The translations under genes and the position numbers were made by a program. The notes under the pieces are model-generated. The model ran no database searches. It was given only the letters and a program-made list of their open reading frames with translations, and was not told where the DNA came from. From Candidatus Arcticimaribacter forsetii (lineage in GTDB: Bacteria; Bacteroidota; Bacteroidia; Flavobacteriales; Flavobacteriaceae): DNA of 64,000 nt. The stretch spans positions 1,509,501 to 1,573,500 of the forward strand of contig NZ_OU342399.1 of assembly GCF_910589745.1 (NCBI RefSeq), read 5' to 3'. Position 1 is the stretch's first letter; the number at the start of each line of letters is the position of its first letter. This document shows positions 43,422-52,514 of the stretch, piece by piece.

Positions 43422-43712
43422 TTATGTAGAAAAAATAGATAAATCGAAATCGATTATAAATAAAAAGGCAAGGGTCAAAACGGCTATTATAATTAACAAT
43501 AATGGAGTAACTGCTCGATTAGATCGATTACGGTTTTCTAAGCGTACATCATTCCATTTTTTACCCAAATCATTTTCATTATACGTTTCTCGATACTTAT
43601 TGAATTTGGAATCAAATTCATAAAGGTTATCGATTGTTTTACCCTGATAATAGCGTGGTGTATAATTGTATCGTTTGTTACGATTCAATTTAAATAAATT
43701 TGCTTTGAACAT
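43422..43712 (-). CDS. Conserved flavobacterial membrane protein between mutL and ribH
   Basis: 96 residues: a basic, tyrosine-rich soluble part (YNYTPRYYQGK, about 15-25) and one C-terminal membrane segment (about 70-88, LLLIIIAVLTLAFLFII). I recall a similar protein at this locus in other Flavobacteriaceae, sometimes misnamed a riboflavin synthase subunit because of the neighbouring ribH; nothing in its sequence resembles that enzyme. Only three bases separate its stop from the mutL start. Confidence 0.75.
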   Translation of the reverse strand: MFKANLFKLNRNKRYNYTPRYYQGKTIDNLYEFDSKFNKYRETYNENDLGKKWNDVRLENRNRSNRAVTPLLLIIIAVLTLAFLFIIDFDLSIFST

Positions 43713-43795
43713 AGGTTTCGCTTAAAACATAAAAATACATTGATTTTACTAGAATCACAAGAGCGAAATACTAGAACCGAAGTAATGTTGACAAC

Positions 43796-44278
43796 TTAAT
43801 GACTTGCGAGTGCAGCCATTTTTAAAGCAGCAACAGCAGCTTCTATTCCTTTGTTACCGTGCTTCCCTCCAGAACGGTCCAAAGCCTGTTGTAAGTTATT
43901 GTCTGTGAGTACACAAAAAATAACAGGAATCGGCGACTGAATATTCAAGTCTTTAATTCCTTGAGTAACACCCTGACATACAAAATCAAAATGTTTCGTT
44001 TCTCCTTGAATTACACTTCCAATCACAATTACTGCATCTACGCCATTTTTCTGGGCATGTTTCGCACCATAAATTAACTCAAAACTCCCTGGTACATTAA
44101 TCCTAGAAATATTTTCTGATTTAACCTGATGCTTAATGAGTGTGTCATAAGCTCCTTGAAAAAGAGGCTCGGTTACCTGATTGTTCCATTCTGAAACAAT
44201 CAATGCAATTGAAAAAGGCTTCCCTGATGGTACCTCATTCGAATCATAAACGGATAAATTAGTATTAGCCGTAGCCAT
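43796..44278 (-). CDS. ribH: 6,7-dimethyl-8-ribityllumazine synthase
   Basis: 160 residues. Condenses 5-amino-6-ribitylamino-uracil with 3,4-dihydroxy-2-butanone phosphate, the penultimate riboflavin step. Diagnostic blocks are VSEWNNQVTEPLFQGA, NVPGSFELIYGAK, VIGSVIQGETKHFDFV (with the catalytic His) and IPVIFCVLTDNNLQQALDRSGG. The protein forms 60-mer shells. It starts five bases after the TPR gene and probably shares its transcript. Confidence 0.95.
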   Translation of the reverse strand: MATANTNLSVYDSNEVPSGKPFSIALIVSEWNNQVTEPLFQGAYDTLIKHQVKSENISRINVPGSFELIYGAKHAQKNGVDAVIVIGSVIQGETKHFDFVCQGVTQGIKDLNIQSPIPVIFCVLTDNNLQQALDRSGGKHGNKGIEAAVAALKMAALASH

Positions 44279-44283
44279 ATGGA

Positions 44284-45048
44284 TTAGTTTATGTTTTCCA
44301 AACGACCTATTTGAATGTCTATCTGAGATGCTTCATCTGAATTTGGAAAATCAGACTTTATACGTTTAAAATAGGCTAGTGCTTTGTTGTTTTTACCCAA
44401 AGAACTGCTTAACAACCCTGCTTTAAATAAATATCTTGGTGTTGTATAAACGTTTTCACTAGCATCTACCGCTTGTATATAATAGGCTAGAGCTTCTTCA
44501 CTTTGGTTTAACTGAGCATAAGAATCTCCGATAGCTCCTTTAGCTAATGCACTAAGAAGAACGTCATCAGAACTAAAATCTTTTAGGTAATCTATAGCTG
44601 AATTGAAATCTTTAATATTTACATAAGCCATACCTGCACTGAAAGTTGCAAGGTCAGCTGCATCGGTACCGCTGTAGTTTTCAATGATATCATCAAAACC
44701 ATACTTACCTTCACCTCCACGGATAGAACGTGCATAAAGAGAGTCTGTATCTTGACCGTTTACTGCAAGGTTAAAATAGTATTGTGCTTGATTAAGCTCA
44801 CCAACTGCTTCTTTTGAAGTGGGTTCTAATACAAATGAATTATATCCTAAAGAACCTAAAACTCCGATGGTAATCAAACCAATAGAAACTAAAATTAAGT
44901 TTTGATATTTGGCAACAAATTCTTCTGCCTTTGATGCTGTTGTGTCAAGAGTTTCAAAAACTTCTGCAGTTGTACTATCAATTTGGTTTTCGCTTACTTC
45001 AGTTTTTGTAACTGATTTTTTTGCTCCGCGTTTTTTATATGTAGCCAT
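44284..45048 (-). CDS. Membrane-anchored TPR protein
   Basis: 254 residues. A cytoplasmic N-terminal segment rich in Lys (about 1-45) precedes one membrane helix (about 51-71, LILVSIGLITIGVLGSLGYN) and a periplasmic region with tetratricopeptide-like repeats (about 115-250, e.g. SALAKGAIGDSYAQLNQSEE). The layout matches YfgM/BamD-like helper proteins of secretion and outer-membrane assembly, but a specific assignment is not possible. Upstream of ribH by five bases. Confidence 0.8.
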   Translation of the reverse strand: MATYKKRGAKKSVTKTEVSENQIDSTTAEVFETLDTTASKAEEFVAKYQNLILVSIGLITIGVLGSLGYNSFVLEPTSKEAVGELNQAQYYFNLAVNGQDTDSLYARSIRGGEGKYGFDDIIENYSGTDAADLATFSAGMAYVNIKDFNSAIDYLKDFSSDDVLLSALAKGAIGDSYAQLNQSEEALAYYIQAVDASENVYTTPRYLFKAGLLSSSLGKNNKALAYFKRIKSDFPNSDEASQIDIQIGRLENIN

Positions 45049-45200
45049 TGTGGTTTTTTAAAGTTCCCAAAAATAACCTTTTTATTCTAATTCAGAAAGC
45101 TCAATTTTCATATTTTAACAGAAAGCTCCTTTTTTAAATTCAGGTTACCTGTTTTGAATAATAAATTGGCTTATTAACTTACTTTATTTTTAGAAATCAT

Positions 45201-47231
45201 CTATAATTTAACACGCACTCCCCCAAACACATATCTAGTTGGTGCAGGTTCGTAATACCGACCACCAAAAGCGTTCAGTCGGATGTTATCGTTATAAATA
45301 GAATTCCAAAGATTGTTCACTCCAAAGAAAGGAATCCAAGCAACTTTGCCCTTCCCGTTTTGAAAACTTACATTTAAGTTTGAAACAAAAAAACCTTGCT
45401 CTTTAACTTCGTTTGCGTCATCAGCAAATAAAGCACCTTGAAATCGAGAAGTTAAACTAGCATTCCAACCTCCTCGAACTAAAGTTGTTGTAATAGAGGC
45501 CATATGCTTCGGAATTCCAGGCAATGTTTTTCCAGATAAATCTACATCCCCTTTTTGAAAAGAACCATAACTAAAATTAGAATAGGTGTAGGTAATTTTT
45601 GTATTTAAATATTCTTTTGTTTGTCTAGAAAAACTCAACTCTAAACCGGTTCTATTAGTTTTACCAGCATTTCTGTAAAAGGTTCTCCCCGGAGATGATT
45701 CTATCTCGTAAGGAACTAAATCATTAGAAGTATTAATGTCAAATAAGACAATTTCAAACTCATTTTTTTGATCATAAAAACGATACCCTATTTCTTTATT
45801 ATGTGCCTTTTGCGGAATTAAAGAATTAAATCCACCTCCATTTGGATTCGCAGACAACTCGCTTAAAGCAGGAGTTTCAAAACTTGTACCCAACGAAGAG
45901 AACAGATAACTCTTTTCATTTATCTTATAGTTTAGACCTAAAGAATAATTCCAGGAGTTCATAGAAATAAAACCACTATCGTTTCCATTTGATATAAAAT
46001 AATCCAATACACTTAGTTCGTTTTTATCATATCGAAGACCCCCCAGAAGTTTATATTTTCCAAAGGATATTTCGTCTAAAAGATAAAAACCTAAAGCATT
46101 AAAAGACTCATCCTGTATCAAAGTCAAATCACCATTTGCTCCTCTGTTATTAACATATCTTTTCCTCAAGTCGGACTGCTCGGCATAACTATATCCCAAT
46201 TGTAAATTATGACCTTTTGTGCTCCCGGACTTATAACTTATCTGTGCTCCATTTCCCGAGTGTTTTCGATCCAAATAAACAGAACCGCCAAAACTGAACG
46301 GAAGCTTTGCATCAAAATCACGGGATGACTTAAAAGCATAAGTTGAAAACTTCAACCTGGAATTAAAATTATGAGTCAAGGATATACCTCCTTTAATTTG
46401 ATTAACTGATTCTTTAGTTTTATAAGTTAAATTAGCATCTCTCGCCTGTAAACGATTTACTTGAGTAGATTCAAAATCAAGACCTCCAGGATCTTCAGCT
46501 AAAGGACTATCGGTATAGTTAAACAATAAATTTAACTTTGTTTTACTTGATATCTCATGTTTAATTCTTGCATTCACACCGCTACTCTCATAGGCACTTT
46601 GAGATCTATAACCGTTTGTTTTTATTTTATTAGCAAGGATTATAAAAGAGGTGTTTTTATTTTTCAGACCAGCTTCAATTTGAACGTTCTGCATTCCAAA
46701 TCTCCCTAAGGTCAATGCTGGTTTAACATAATTTCTATCAAAATCACTTTTTGTTTTTATGCTAAGAACCCCCCCAGATGCATTTCCATATAAAACCGAA
46801 GAAGGTCCACGAATAACCTCAACAGATGAAATAATCCCCAAAGATAAGTTATCTATTTGCCCTTGACCATCGGGCGTAGTCTCAGGAATTCCATCAACCA
46901 GTATTTTAATACCGCGAATTCCAAAAGCAGATCGAGCTCCAAAACCTCGAATAGAAATACGTAAATCTTGAGAGAAATTATTAGAATTTAGAACAAACAA
47001 ACCAGGAACTCCATGAACATATTCACTAAATGAAAGTTGCTGCATTTGATCTTGAATCGGTTCAAAATCTAATTTAGATACGGACCAAGTTGACTCTGGT
47101 AATGAGTTTGAGATTTTAGTTGCAGTAACTTCTACCGCTTGTAATTTTACAATCTCGAGGGAATCGATTTGTGCTTTCACAAAAGTTGTGAGTAGTAAAA
47201 ACGCAGATTGAAAGAGTAATCTTAAATTCAA
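45201..47231 (-). CDS. TonB-dependent outer-membrane receptor
   Basis: 676 residues. Signal peptide (about 1-20, ending VKA before Q) and a plug domain with VEVTATKISNSLPES (about 33-47), ISIRGFGARSAFGIRGIKI (about 106-124) and VEVIRGPSSVLYGNASGGV, the TonB box region and plug core. The rest is a 22-strand beta-barrel ending ...FGGVRVKL. No N-terminal carboxypeptidase-like domain, so it is of siderophore/vitamin type rather than SusC type; the cargo is not indicated. The start is TTG 47231; no ATG gives a signal peptide. Divergent from recF. Confidence 0.9.
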   Translation of the reverse strand: MNLRLLFQSAFLLLTTFVKAQIDSLEIVKLQAVEVTATKISNSLPESTWSVSKLDFEPIQDQMQQLSFSEYVHGVPGLFVLNSNNFSQDLRISIRGFGARSAFGIRGIKILVDGIPETTPDGQGQIDNLSLGIISSVEVIRGPSSVLYGNASGGVLSIKTKSDFDRNYVKPALTLGRFGMQNVQIEAGLKNKNTSFIILANKIKTNGYRSQSAYESSGVNARIKHEISSKTKLNLLFNYTDSPLAEDPGGLDFESTQVNRLQARDANLTYKTKESVNQIKGGISLTHNFNSRLKFSTYAFKSSRDFDAKLPFSFGGSVYLDRKHSGNGAQISYKSGSTKGHNLQLGYSYAEQSDLRKRYVNNRGANGDLTLIQDESFNALGFYLLDEISFGKYKLLGGLRYDKNELSVLDYFISNGNDSGFISMNSWNYSLGLNYKINEKSYLFSSLGTSFETPALSELSANPNGGGFNSLIPQKAHNKEIGYRFYDQKNEFEIVLFDINTSNDLVPYEIESSPGRTFYRNAGKTNRTGLELSFSRQTKEYLNTKITYTYSNFSYGSFQKGDVDLSGKTLPGIPKHMASITTTLVRGGWNASLTSRFQGALFADDANEVKEQGFFVSNLNVSFQNGKGKVAWIPFFGVNNLWNSIYNDNIRLNAFGGRYYEPAPTRYVFGGVRVKL

Positions 47232-47340
47232 TATTTTTTTTTCAAAACTAATAAGAATAAATCAAATTATTAGGATGAAATGAAATGAATATGCAGGTAA
47301 TTGAATGGGTATAAAATAGGGTATGCTGTTAGCTTATTAT

Positions 47341-47348
47341 TATATTTG
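47341..47348 (+). promoter_or_regulatory. -7 box of recF promoter
   Basis: TATATTTG matches the -7 consensus. The recF ATG lies only five bases after it (47354). Transcription normally begins about 5-8 bases past this box, so the recF mRNA would be leaderless or nearly so. A matching -33 TTG at 19-21 bp is not seen, hence moderate confidence. Confidence 0.5.
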
Positions 47349-47353
47349 TGAAC

Positions 47354-48436
47354 ATGAAACTTAAAAGTCTTTCTTTAACACAATATAAAAACATAAGTTC
47401 AGATAGTTTTGAATTTGATGATAGAATTAATTGCTTCATCGGCAACAATGGTGTGGGAAAGTCAAATATTCTTGATGCTATATATCATTTATGCTTTGCA
47501 AAAGGATATTTTAACCCTACTGCGGTTCAAAACATTCAATTCAACACTGATTTTTTTCTCTTGGATGGAATTTTTGAGAAAAATAATCAGGAAGAAAAAG
47601 TAGTTTGTAGTCTCAAAAAAGGACAAAAAAAAACACTTAAAAGAAACGGGAAAGTATACGACAAAATTTCAGATCACATTGGTCTGCTACCCTTAGTTAT
47701 TATTTCTCCTTCAGATCGAGATTTGATAACTGAAGGAAGCAGTATCCGAAGAAAATTCATGGATGGAGTTATTGGTCAGACCGACAGTTCTTATCTAAAC
47801 AATCTGTTGGATTACACCAAAATCGTTAGTCAAAGAAATGCATTACTTAAATATTTTGCAGCAAATCAAACGTTTGATTCAGATACATTAGAAATCTATG
47901 ATCAAAAAATGATTGCACTTGGAAATCCGATTCATGAAAAAAGAAAGCAATTTCTTGCTTCCTTTACTCCTGTGTTCGAAAAACACTATCAAAGCATAAG
48001 TAAATCGGAGGAAAAAGTTACGCTAACCTACGAAAGCAAATTACTTGACAGTTCTTTCGAATCCTTACTTAAAGATAATTTACATAAAGATCGTCTTTCT
48101 CAATTCAGTACCGTAGGAATACATAAAGAAGATTTATTTTTTTCGATAAGTGATCAACCTATTAAAAGATTCGGGAGTCAAGGCCAACAAAAATCATTTC
48201 TTATAGCGCTAAAATTAGCTCAATTTGATTTCATTAAAAAGTTAGCTGGTGTTCCACCAATAGTTTTATTAGATGATGTGTTTGATAAATTAGATCAAAA
48301 CAGAGTTGGACTAATTATGCAACTAGTTGAAGAAAATCACTTCGGTCAATTATTCCTTTCTGACACACACGAACAAAGAACTTTAGATGCTTTACAAACA
48401 ACTCAATTATCTTATAAGATTTTTAATCTCACCTAA
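47354..48436 (+). CDS. recF: DNA replication and repair protein RecF
   Basis: 360 residues from ATG 47354 (a GTG at 47348 adds two codons and lies in the promoter box). SMC-type ATPase that loads RecA at gaps with RecO and RecR. Walker A is GNNGVGKSN (about 29-37), the signature motif is GSQGQQKSF (about 276-284) and Walker B with the D-loop is [10 protein letters not shown] (about 308-317), all intact. A -7 box five bases before the ATG suggests a leaderless mRNA. It leads a + strand run through a lipoprotein and DUF721 gene. Confidence 0.94.
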   Translation: MKLKSLSLTQYKNISSDSFEFDDRINCFIGNNGVGKSNILDAIYHLCFAKGYFNPTAVQNIQFNTDFFLLDGIFEKNNQEEKVVCSLKKGQKKTLKRNGKVYDKISDHIGLLPLVIISPSDRDLITEGSSIRRKFMDGVIGQTDSSYLNNLLDYTKIVSQRNALLKYFAANQTFDSDTLEIYDQKMIALGNPIHEKRKQFLASFTPVFEKHYQSISKSEEKVTLTYESKLLDSSFESLLKDNLHKDRLSQFSTVGIHKEDLFFSISDQPIKRFGSQGQQKSFLIALKLAQFDFIKKLAGVPPIVLLDDVFDKLDQNRVGLIMQLVEENHFGQLFLSDTHEQRTLDALQTTQLSYKIFNLT

Positions 48437-48465
48437 GATCCTTATCTTTATTATATTATAAACGT

Positions 48466-48879
48466 ATGAAAATATTCAAATTCAATCTTTTGTTAACCCT
48501 CTTATCTATATATAGTTGTACAACTATTTCTGATCAAGATCTTGTATACTTAAATGGTTACTGGGAAATTGAACAGGTTGAATCCCATGGGGAAATTTTC
48601 AACCCTAGAGGTGGAAATGTTTTAGTTGATTTATATATTTTGGATTCAATGAAAGGAATTCGAAAAAAACTAGCCCCAAGCTTTGGAGCAAATTATAGCA
48701 GTTCAGAAGATCAGTTTAATTTCGTGATCGAACGCATAGATAAAGCTTACTATATAGTTTATGAAGATGCTCTTAAACCTTGGAAGGAAAAAATTAAATC
48801 TATAAATGAAGAAAGTCTAGAACTAGAACACAGTGACAAGGTGTATTATTATAAGCGTCACAAAAAAATAAGTCTTTAA
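48466..48879 (+). CDS. Lipoprotein of unknown function (lipocalin-like size)
   Basis: 137 residues with a lipoprotein signal ending at Cys18 (IYS before C). YLNGYWEIEQVESHG (about 28-42) is a lipocalin-like opening strand with the conserved Gly-x-Trp, followed by alternating strands. No enzymatic motif. It lies between recF (29 bp) and DUF721 (3 bp), an arrangement seen in Flavobacteriaceae by recollection. Possibly binds a small hydrophobic ligand in the periplasm. Confidence 0.7.
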   Translation: MKIFKFNLLLTLLSIYSCTTISDQDLVYLNGYWEIEQVESHGEIFNPRGGNVLVDLYILDSMKGIRKKLAPSFGANYSSSEDQFNFVIERIDKAYYIVYEDALKPWKEKIKSINEESLELEHSDKVYYYKRHKKISL

Positions 48880-48882
48880 GTA

Positions 48883-49185
48883 ATGTCTAACAAAAAAAGA
48901 TCTTTTGAACCCCAATCAATTTCCGAAGTTTTAGGAGAATTGATCGATCAAAAGAATATAAAACAAGGAATTACGAAGGTCCGTGTAGAACAGGCATGGA
49001 AAACTACGATGGGTGCTAGTGTTTCACAATATACACAAGAGGTAAACTTTAGAGGCTCAACTCTTTTTGTGAATCTAAATTCTGCCCCTCTTAGAGAGGA
49101 ATTATCCTACGGAAAGGAAAAAATTCTGCGCCATTTAAACGAAACTCTTGGCGCAGAAATTATTAGTAAACTGGTACTGCGTTAA
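48883..49185 (+). CDS. DUF721 (DciA-like) protein
   Basis: 100 residues. DUF721 proteins include DciA, the ancestral loader of the replicative helicase DnaB. The fold is visible in [22 protein letters not shown] (about 30-51) and [25 protein letters not shown] (about 62-86). The lone domain without an extra N-terminal extension is usual here. It begins three bases after the lipoprotein gene; its last four bases overlap the convergent ndk gene. Proximity to recF fits a replication role. Confidence 0.85.
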   Translation: MSNKKRSFEPQSISEVLGELIDQKNIKQGITKVRVEQAWKTTMGASVSQYTQEVNFRGSTLFVNLNSAPLREELSYGKEKILRHLNETLGAEIISKLVLR

Positions 49186-49598
49186 AATATCTCTCTTCCA
49201 GAAAAATGAAATGCACTTTCAATAGCAGCATTCTCATCACTATCTGAACCGTGAACTGCATTTTCTCCCATTGAAGTAGCATAAAGACTTCTAATAGTAC
49301 CTTCTGCAGCCTCAGCAGGATTAGTCGCTCCGATTAAAACACGAAAATCGTTAACAGCATTTTCTTTTTCAAGAACTGCAGCTACAATAGGACCTCTAGT
49401 CATAAACTCAACTAATTCTCCAAAAAATGGACGCTCACTATGAACACTGTAGAAAGCTTCAGCGTCTGCAACTGTTAATTGCGTCTTCTTGAGAGCAAGA
49501 ATTTTGAAACCTGCGGAAGTAATTTTTTCTAAAATAGAACCGATGTGTCCGTTCTCTACAGCATCAGGCTTAATCATCGTGAAAGTACGATTTGTCAT
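49182..49598 (-). CDS. ndk: Nucleoside diphosphate kinase
   Basis: 138 residues from ATG 49598; the frame continues upstream to 49643 but residues before [14 protein letters not shown] do not resemble Ndk. It transfers the gamma-phosphate between NTPs and NDPs. The catalytic His116 in NAVHGSDS is intact, as are [15 protein letters not shown] and the KPDAV start. Cytoplasmic. Its 3' end overlaps DUF721 by 4 bp, convergent. Confidence 0.95.
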   Translation of the reverse strand: MTNRTFTMIKPDAVENGHIGSILEKITSAGFKILALKKTQLTVADAEAFYSVHSERPFFGELVEFMTRGPIVAAVLEKENAVNDFRVLIGATNPAEAAEGTIRSLYATSMGENAVHGSDSDENAAIESAFHFSGREIF

Positions 49599-49749
49599 AA
49601 TAGTATTTTTTTGTGTGGCAAATCTATTAAAAGGAAGTGACAATTCGAGAATAATGACTGAATTTTAACGTTCAATAGTTATCTAAACAAAGTAAAAAGA
49701 AATCTTTATTCTATTTAGAATATTATAAACAAACAGGATATTTTTTTAA

Positions 49750-49774
49750 AGAGGTTTGGTATATTAGCACCTCT
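49750..49774 (+). promoter_or_regulatory. Promoter with flanking inverted repeat, upstream of nrnA-like gene
   Basis: TATATTAG (49759-49766) is a near-match to the -7 box. AGAGGT (49750-49755) and ACCTCT (49769-49774) form a perfect 6-bp inverted repeat around it, and ATG follows immediately at 49775. A regulator binding this palindrome would block the promoter. With so short a leader the mRNA may start at or near the ATG. Confidence 0.4.
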
Positions 49775-50785
49775 ATGACAGAATTTTTTATACAAACTTT
49801 AAAATCAGAATTAGCAACTCCCAAAAAGGTAGTTATTATTCCACATAAAAACCCAGATGGCGATGCCTTAGGAAGTTGTTTAGGATGGAAATGTTTTTTA
49901 GATCAAATGGGACATTCTTGTGCTGTTGTTTCTCCAAATGAATATCCTCAATTTCTAAATTGGTTACCTGGACAGGAAGATATTATAAAGTACAGTGAAT
50001 CTGAAACTTTGGGTAAAAAACTCCTTAAAGAAGCAGATTTAATTTTCACATTAGATTTTAATAGTTTGGGAAGAATAAAACCAATGAATGAAATTATTAA
50101 ATCCTGTGACGCAGTTAAAGTAATGATTGATCATCATGAACAACCGGAGGATTATGCAGATCTAATGTATTCTGCACCAGAACTTGGATCTACCTGTGAG
50201 ATGGTCTACAACATAATGGAGGCATTGGATATTAATAAAATTAATAAAACCATTGCTAGCTGTATTTATACTGGAATAATGACCGATACTGGTTCATTCC
50301 GATTTAACTCAACAACTTCAACAACACACAGTATTGTTTCAAACTTGCTTGATCTTGAAATTGATCATGCTCAGATTCATAGAAACATATATGACACCTA
50401 TAGTTTTGGGCGTTTACAGCTCCTTGGTAAAGCATTATCAAATCTTGTAAAAGTTGAACCTCTAAATGCCGTATACATTACAATTAGCCAAGAGGAGCTG
50501 GATCAATGTAACTTTAAAAAAGGAGATACCGAAGGCTTTGTAAATTATGGACTGAGCTTGGACGGGATTGAATTAGCAATTATTATGATTGAAAATTCAC
50601 AGGAAAATATCGTTAAAATGTCGTTCCGTTCTAAAAGTACTTTTAATGTAAATGAGTTTGCAAGAAAACACTTTAACGGAGGTGGTCACAATAATGCAGC
50701 CGGTGGAGCATCATTCCAAAGCCTTGAGGCGACCAAAGAAAAAGTGCATCAAACCATACTAGAATACAAAGATCAACTACAATAA
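49775..50785 (+). CDS. DHH/DHHA1 phosphoesterase (NrnA-like)
   Basis: 336 residues. Bifunctional oligoribonuclease/pAp-phosphatase type, degrading short RNA or cyclic-dinucleotide products. DHH motifs: KNPDGDALGS (about 24-33), LDFNSLGRI (DxD-like), IDHHEQPEDYAD and TGIMTDTGSFRF; the DHHA1 part ends FNGGGHNNAAGG. Metal ligands appear intact. Starts at the ATG right after an inverted repeat; gldI follows one base later and is likely co-transcribed. Confidence 0.9.
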   Translation: MTEFFIQTLKSELATPKKVVIIPHKNPDGDALGSCLGWKCFLDQMGHSCAVVSPNEYPQFLNWLPGQEDIIKYSESETLGKKLLKEADLIFTLDFNSLGRIKPMNEIIKSCDAVKVMIDHHEQPEDYADLMYSAPELGSTCEMVYNIMEALDINKINKTIASCIYTGIMTDTGSFRFNSTTSTTHSIVSNLLDLEIDHAQIHRNIYDTYSFGRLQLLGKALSNLVKVEPLNAVYITISQEELDQCNFKKGDTEGFVNYGLSLDGIELAIIMIENSQENIVKMSFRSKSTFNVNEFARKHFNGGGHNNAAGGASFQSLEATKEKVHQTILEYKDQLQ

Positions 50786-50786
50786 A

Positions 50787-51323
50787 ATGAAGAACCTTTT
50801 GTTTTTATTTATTGCGCTAACCTCTTTAATAAGCTGTTCTGAATTAGAACCACGAAAACCCGTTAATATTCCTGAAAGTTCTTTTCTCGAAAGCTCGGTA
50901 GCACGAAATAGGAACATCATGAAAAAAGAGCAAAAACTTTTTAAAGAAATAATTGCACGAGATTCAACCTTGGAATACCAATTGAATAAATCTGGCTTCT
51001 GGTACGCATATAAATTAAAAACAAAGGATAGAGTATTCCCTAAAAGAGGTGATTTTGTTCGTTTCAATTATAAAATAGAAGACTTAAAAGGGACGCTTTT
51101 ATATGACGAAATGGAACTGGGAACTGTAGATTATTTGGTTGATAAAGAAGAATTGCTTCCCGCATTAAGAGAGGCTATAAAACTTTTGAGCATAAATGAA
51201 GTTGCTACATTTTTATTCCCTTCCTATCTTTGTTATGGTTACCAAGGAGATGGTGAGAAAGTCGATATTAATCAAGCACTTCGTTTTACAATAAAACTTA
51301 CCTCACATTCCGTTAAAAATTAA
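50787..51323 (+). CDS. gldI: Gliding motility FKBP-type lipoprotein GldI
   Basis: 178 residues. Lipoprotein signal with Cys17 (LIS before C). The C-terminal FKBP-like domain (about 88-178) shows GDFVRFNYKIEDLKGTLLYD and FLFPSYLCYGYQGDG. GldI is a folding factor for type IX secretion/gliding proteins in Flavobacteriaceae. One base after the DHH gene, and 35 bp before the cyclophilin-FKBP gene. Assignment rests on the typical length and FKBP domain; a close paralogue without a motility role is possible. Confidence 0.85.
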   Translation: MKNLLFLFIALTSLISCSELEPRKPVNIPESSFLESSVARNRNIMKKEQKLFKEIIARDSTLEYQLNKSGFWYAYKLKTKDRVFPKRGDFVRFNYKIEDLKGTLLYDEMELGTVDYLVDKEELLPALREAIKLLSINEVATFLFPSYLCYGYQGDGEKVDINQALRFTIKLTSHSVKN

Positions 51324-51358
51324 AAATGCATATTTGTAACTTAACTTAAATATACCAA

Positions 51359-52438
51359 ATGAAAAAAAACATAACGTATTTAATCTTAGCCTTAATTGCA
51401 ATAGGATGTAAAACAAAATATCCTGAACTAGAAGCAGGTATTTATGCTGACATTGAAACCAACAAAGGGTCAATCGTTGTATCATTAGAACATGAAAAAA
51501 CACCCGTTACGGTTGCTAACTTCGTTTCTCTTAGTGAGGGGACTAATGAAATGGTAAGTGAAGAATATAAAGGGAAGAATTTTTATGATGGCCTTATTTT
51601 TCATAGAGTAATTCAAGACTTCATGATTCAAGGAGGTGATCCTTTAGGGAATGGATCAGGTAATCCAGGATATAAGTTTGGAGATGAATTTAGAGAGGAC
51701 TTATTCCATAAAGGAAAAGGGATTTTATCCATGGCTAATTCGGGGCCTGAAACTAATGGAAGTCAGTTTTTCATTACGCACAGATCAACTCCTTGGCTTA
51801 ACGGGAAACATACTGTATTTGGGAAAGTTGTAATTGGAGAAAATATCATTGATAGCATCGCCCAAAATGATACCATTAAAAAAGTAACCATCATCCGAAA
51901 AGGATTTGATGCAAAACGTTTTGATGCTCCATCTATTTTTGAAAAGCACTTAAATGGTTTAGAAGCTGAAAAAGCTGAAAAAGAAGAGAGAAAGCAACTC
52001 ATTAAACTTGAAACTCAAGATAAATTTGAAGCTCAAAAAGCTCAAGCTGAAACTACAGAATCTGGTTTAAAATACTTTTTTACTCAAAAAGGGGATGGAC
52101 CAGAAGTAATAACAACTTATAAAGCTAGAACTCATTATGCAGTTTACCTAGAAGATGGTACTTTTTTACAAACAAGTAACCAAGAAATAGCTAAAGCACT
52201 TGATCAAATAGATGAATTAACTGCAAATGCTCAAGCATATAGACCCATTGCTGCAGATTGCAGTCCAGAAGCTGGTATGATTGAGGGCTTTAAAGAAGGT
52301 TTACGATTGATGAGAGCTGGAGACAAACTAACTATTTTTGTTCCTTACACACTTGCTTATGGTGAGCAAGGTGGTCAAGGTATTGGCCCACGTTCAAATT
52401 TAATATTTGAATTAGAAGTGCTAGAAGTAATCGAATAA
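51359..52438 (+). CDS. Cyclophilin-FKBP fusion, lipoprotein peptidyl-prolyl isomerase
   Basis: 359 residues. Lipoprotein signal with Cys17 (AIG before C). Cyclophilin domain (about 28-180) with FHRVIQDFMIQGGDP, LSMANSGPETNGSQFFITH and LNGKHTVFGKVV; a coiled-coil linker (about 195-230) rich in Glu and Lys; FKBP domain (about 232-358) with TTYKARTHYAVYLEDG and FVPYTLAYGEQGG...LIFELEVLEV. Both catalytic cores are complete. Fusions of the two immunophilin families occur in a few bacteria and protists. Probably a periplasmic or outer-membrane folding factor. Followed by a terminator at 52461. Confidence 0.92.
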   Translation: MKKNITYLILALIAIGCKTKYPELEAGIYADIETNKGSIVVSLEHEKTPVTVANFVSLSEGTNEMVSEEYKGKNFYDGLIFHRVIQDFMIQGGDPLGNGSGNPGYKFGDEFREDLFHKGKGILSMANSGPETNGSQFFITHRSTPWLNGKHTVFGKVVIGENIIDSIAQNDTIKKVTIIRKGFDAKRFDAPSIFEKHLNGLEAEKAEKEERKQLIKLETQDKFEAQKAQAETTESGLKYFFTQKGDGPEVITTYKARTHYAVYLEDGTFLQTSNQEIAKALDQIDELTANAQAYRPIAADCSPEAGMIEGFKEGLRLMRAGDKLTIFVPYTLAYGEQGGQGIGPRSNLIFELEVLEVIE

Positions 52439-52460
52439 GTTTACACTGAAAACATTTAAA

Positions 52461-52486
52461 AACCCTGTCAGTAGACGGGGTTTTTT
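52461..52486 (+). terminator. Terminator after the cyclophilin-FKBP gene
   Basis: AACCCTGTC (52461-52469) and GACGGGGTT (52474-52482) form a 9-bp stem including one T.G pair with loop AGTA, followed by a T-run to 52486. This is the strongest terminator in the window and ends the nrnA-gldI-immunophilin run. Confidence 0.9.
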
Positions 52487-52514
52487 GCTTTATACATATT
52501 AATTTAAATCTAAT

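Noticed and set aside
49599-49643. Extended N-terminus of Ndk
   Set aside because: Canonical Ndk begins at [14 protein letters not shown]; the extra residues have no match to the family.
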